Source of the DNA: Deinococcus arboris | GTDB taxonomy: Bacteria; Deinococcota; Deinococci; Deinococcales; Deinococcaceae | Direction: 5' to 3' | DNA length: 13,423 nucleotides | NCBI RefSeq assembly: GCF_009755355.1 | Contig: NZ_WQLB01000060.1 | Location: 1 to 13,423 of the forward strand | Shown here: positions 13,414-13,423 of the stretch, in pieces | Layout: every line of letters begins with the position of its first letter | Position numbering within the stretch: position 1 is the stretch's first letter | Notes under the pieces: model-generated | The model's input: only the letters and a program-made list of their open reading frames with translations | Databases searched by the model: none | Told to the model about the DNA's origin: nothing | Position numbers and translations under genes: made by a program

Positions 13414-13423
13414 CTGTATCAAT

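Overview
The window looks like a piece of a Deinococcus or close-relative genome. Supporting this are overall high GC with GC-rich third codon positions, a HU protein with a long Lys/Ala/Pro-rich N-terminal tail, an EndoMS/NucS endonuclease, an M29 aminopeptidase, and many short lineage-type hypothetical proteins. No rRNA, tRNA or CRISPR array is visible. The assignment is inferred from gene content, not from a marker gene.

Layout: (1) 1-1852 is the 3' part of a large NB-ARC/winged-helix/TPR regulator whose start lies outside the window. (2) 1853-3326 is an AT-rich island with its own promoter, a long inverted repeat, and a GH64-type beta-1,3-glucanase lipoprotein gene cut by one in-frame TAA. 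(3) Convergent to it, 3537-5003 encodes a GH43 endo-arabinanase lipoprotein with a C-terminal ricin-type lectin domain. It has a clear promoter and a LacI-type operator candidate, and a Leu-rich protein fragment lies just downstream of its stop. (4) 5214-6975 holds small membrane and hypothetical genes; the first is frameshifted. (5) 6962-8113 (minus) encodes a 383-residue unknown protein with a Glyoxalase_8-like N-terminal segment. (6) 8343-8526 is a decayed secreted-protein gene facing a small minus-strand gene. (7) 8930-10808 carries a single-domain response regulator and an M29 aminopeptidase. They are followed by a 3'-terminal remnant of a second response-regulator copy at 11088-11162. 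(8) 11226-11591 (minus) is HU with a terminator hairpin. Divergent from it come a Phd-like/DUF2384-like protein, a 60-residue protein and NucS; the last two are 2 nt apart.

How the genes relate: the two glycoside hydrolases suggest past extracellular attack on fungal (beta-1,3-glucan) and plant (arabinan) cell walls, with the glucanase now apparently dead. HU and NucS are nucleoid and mismatch-repair functions; the NucS C-terminus ends in a beta-clamp-binding motif. The strongest theme is gene decay: at least four broken or remnant genes sit among intact ones, which marks this as an accessory, rearranging region. No clear new defence or mobile system was found. The best candidates for something undescribed are the NucS / 60-residue pair, the Phd-DUF2384-like fusion and the 383-residue protein.
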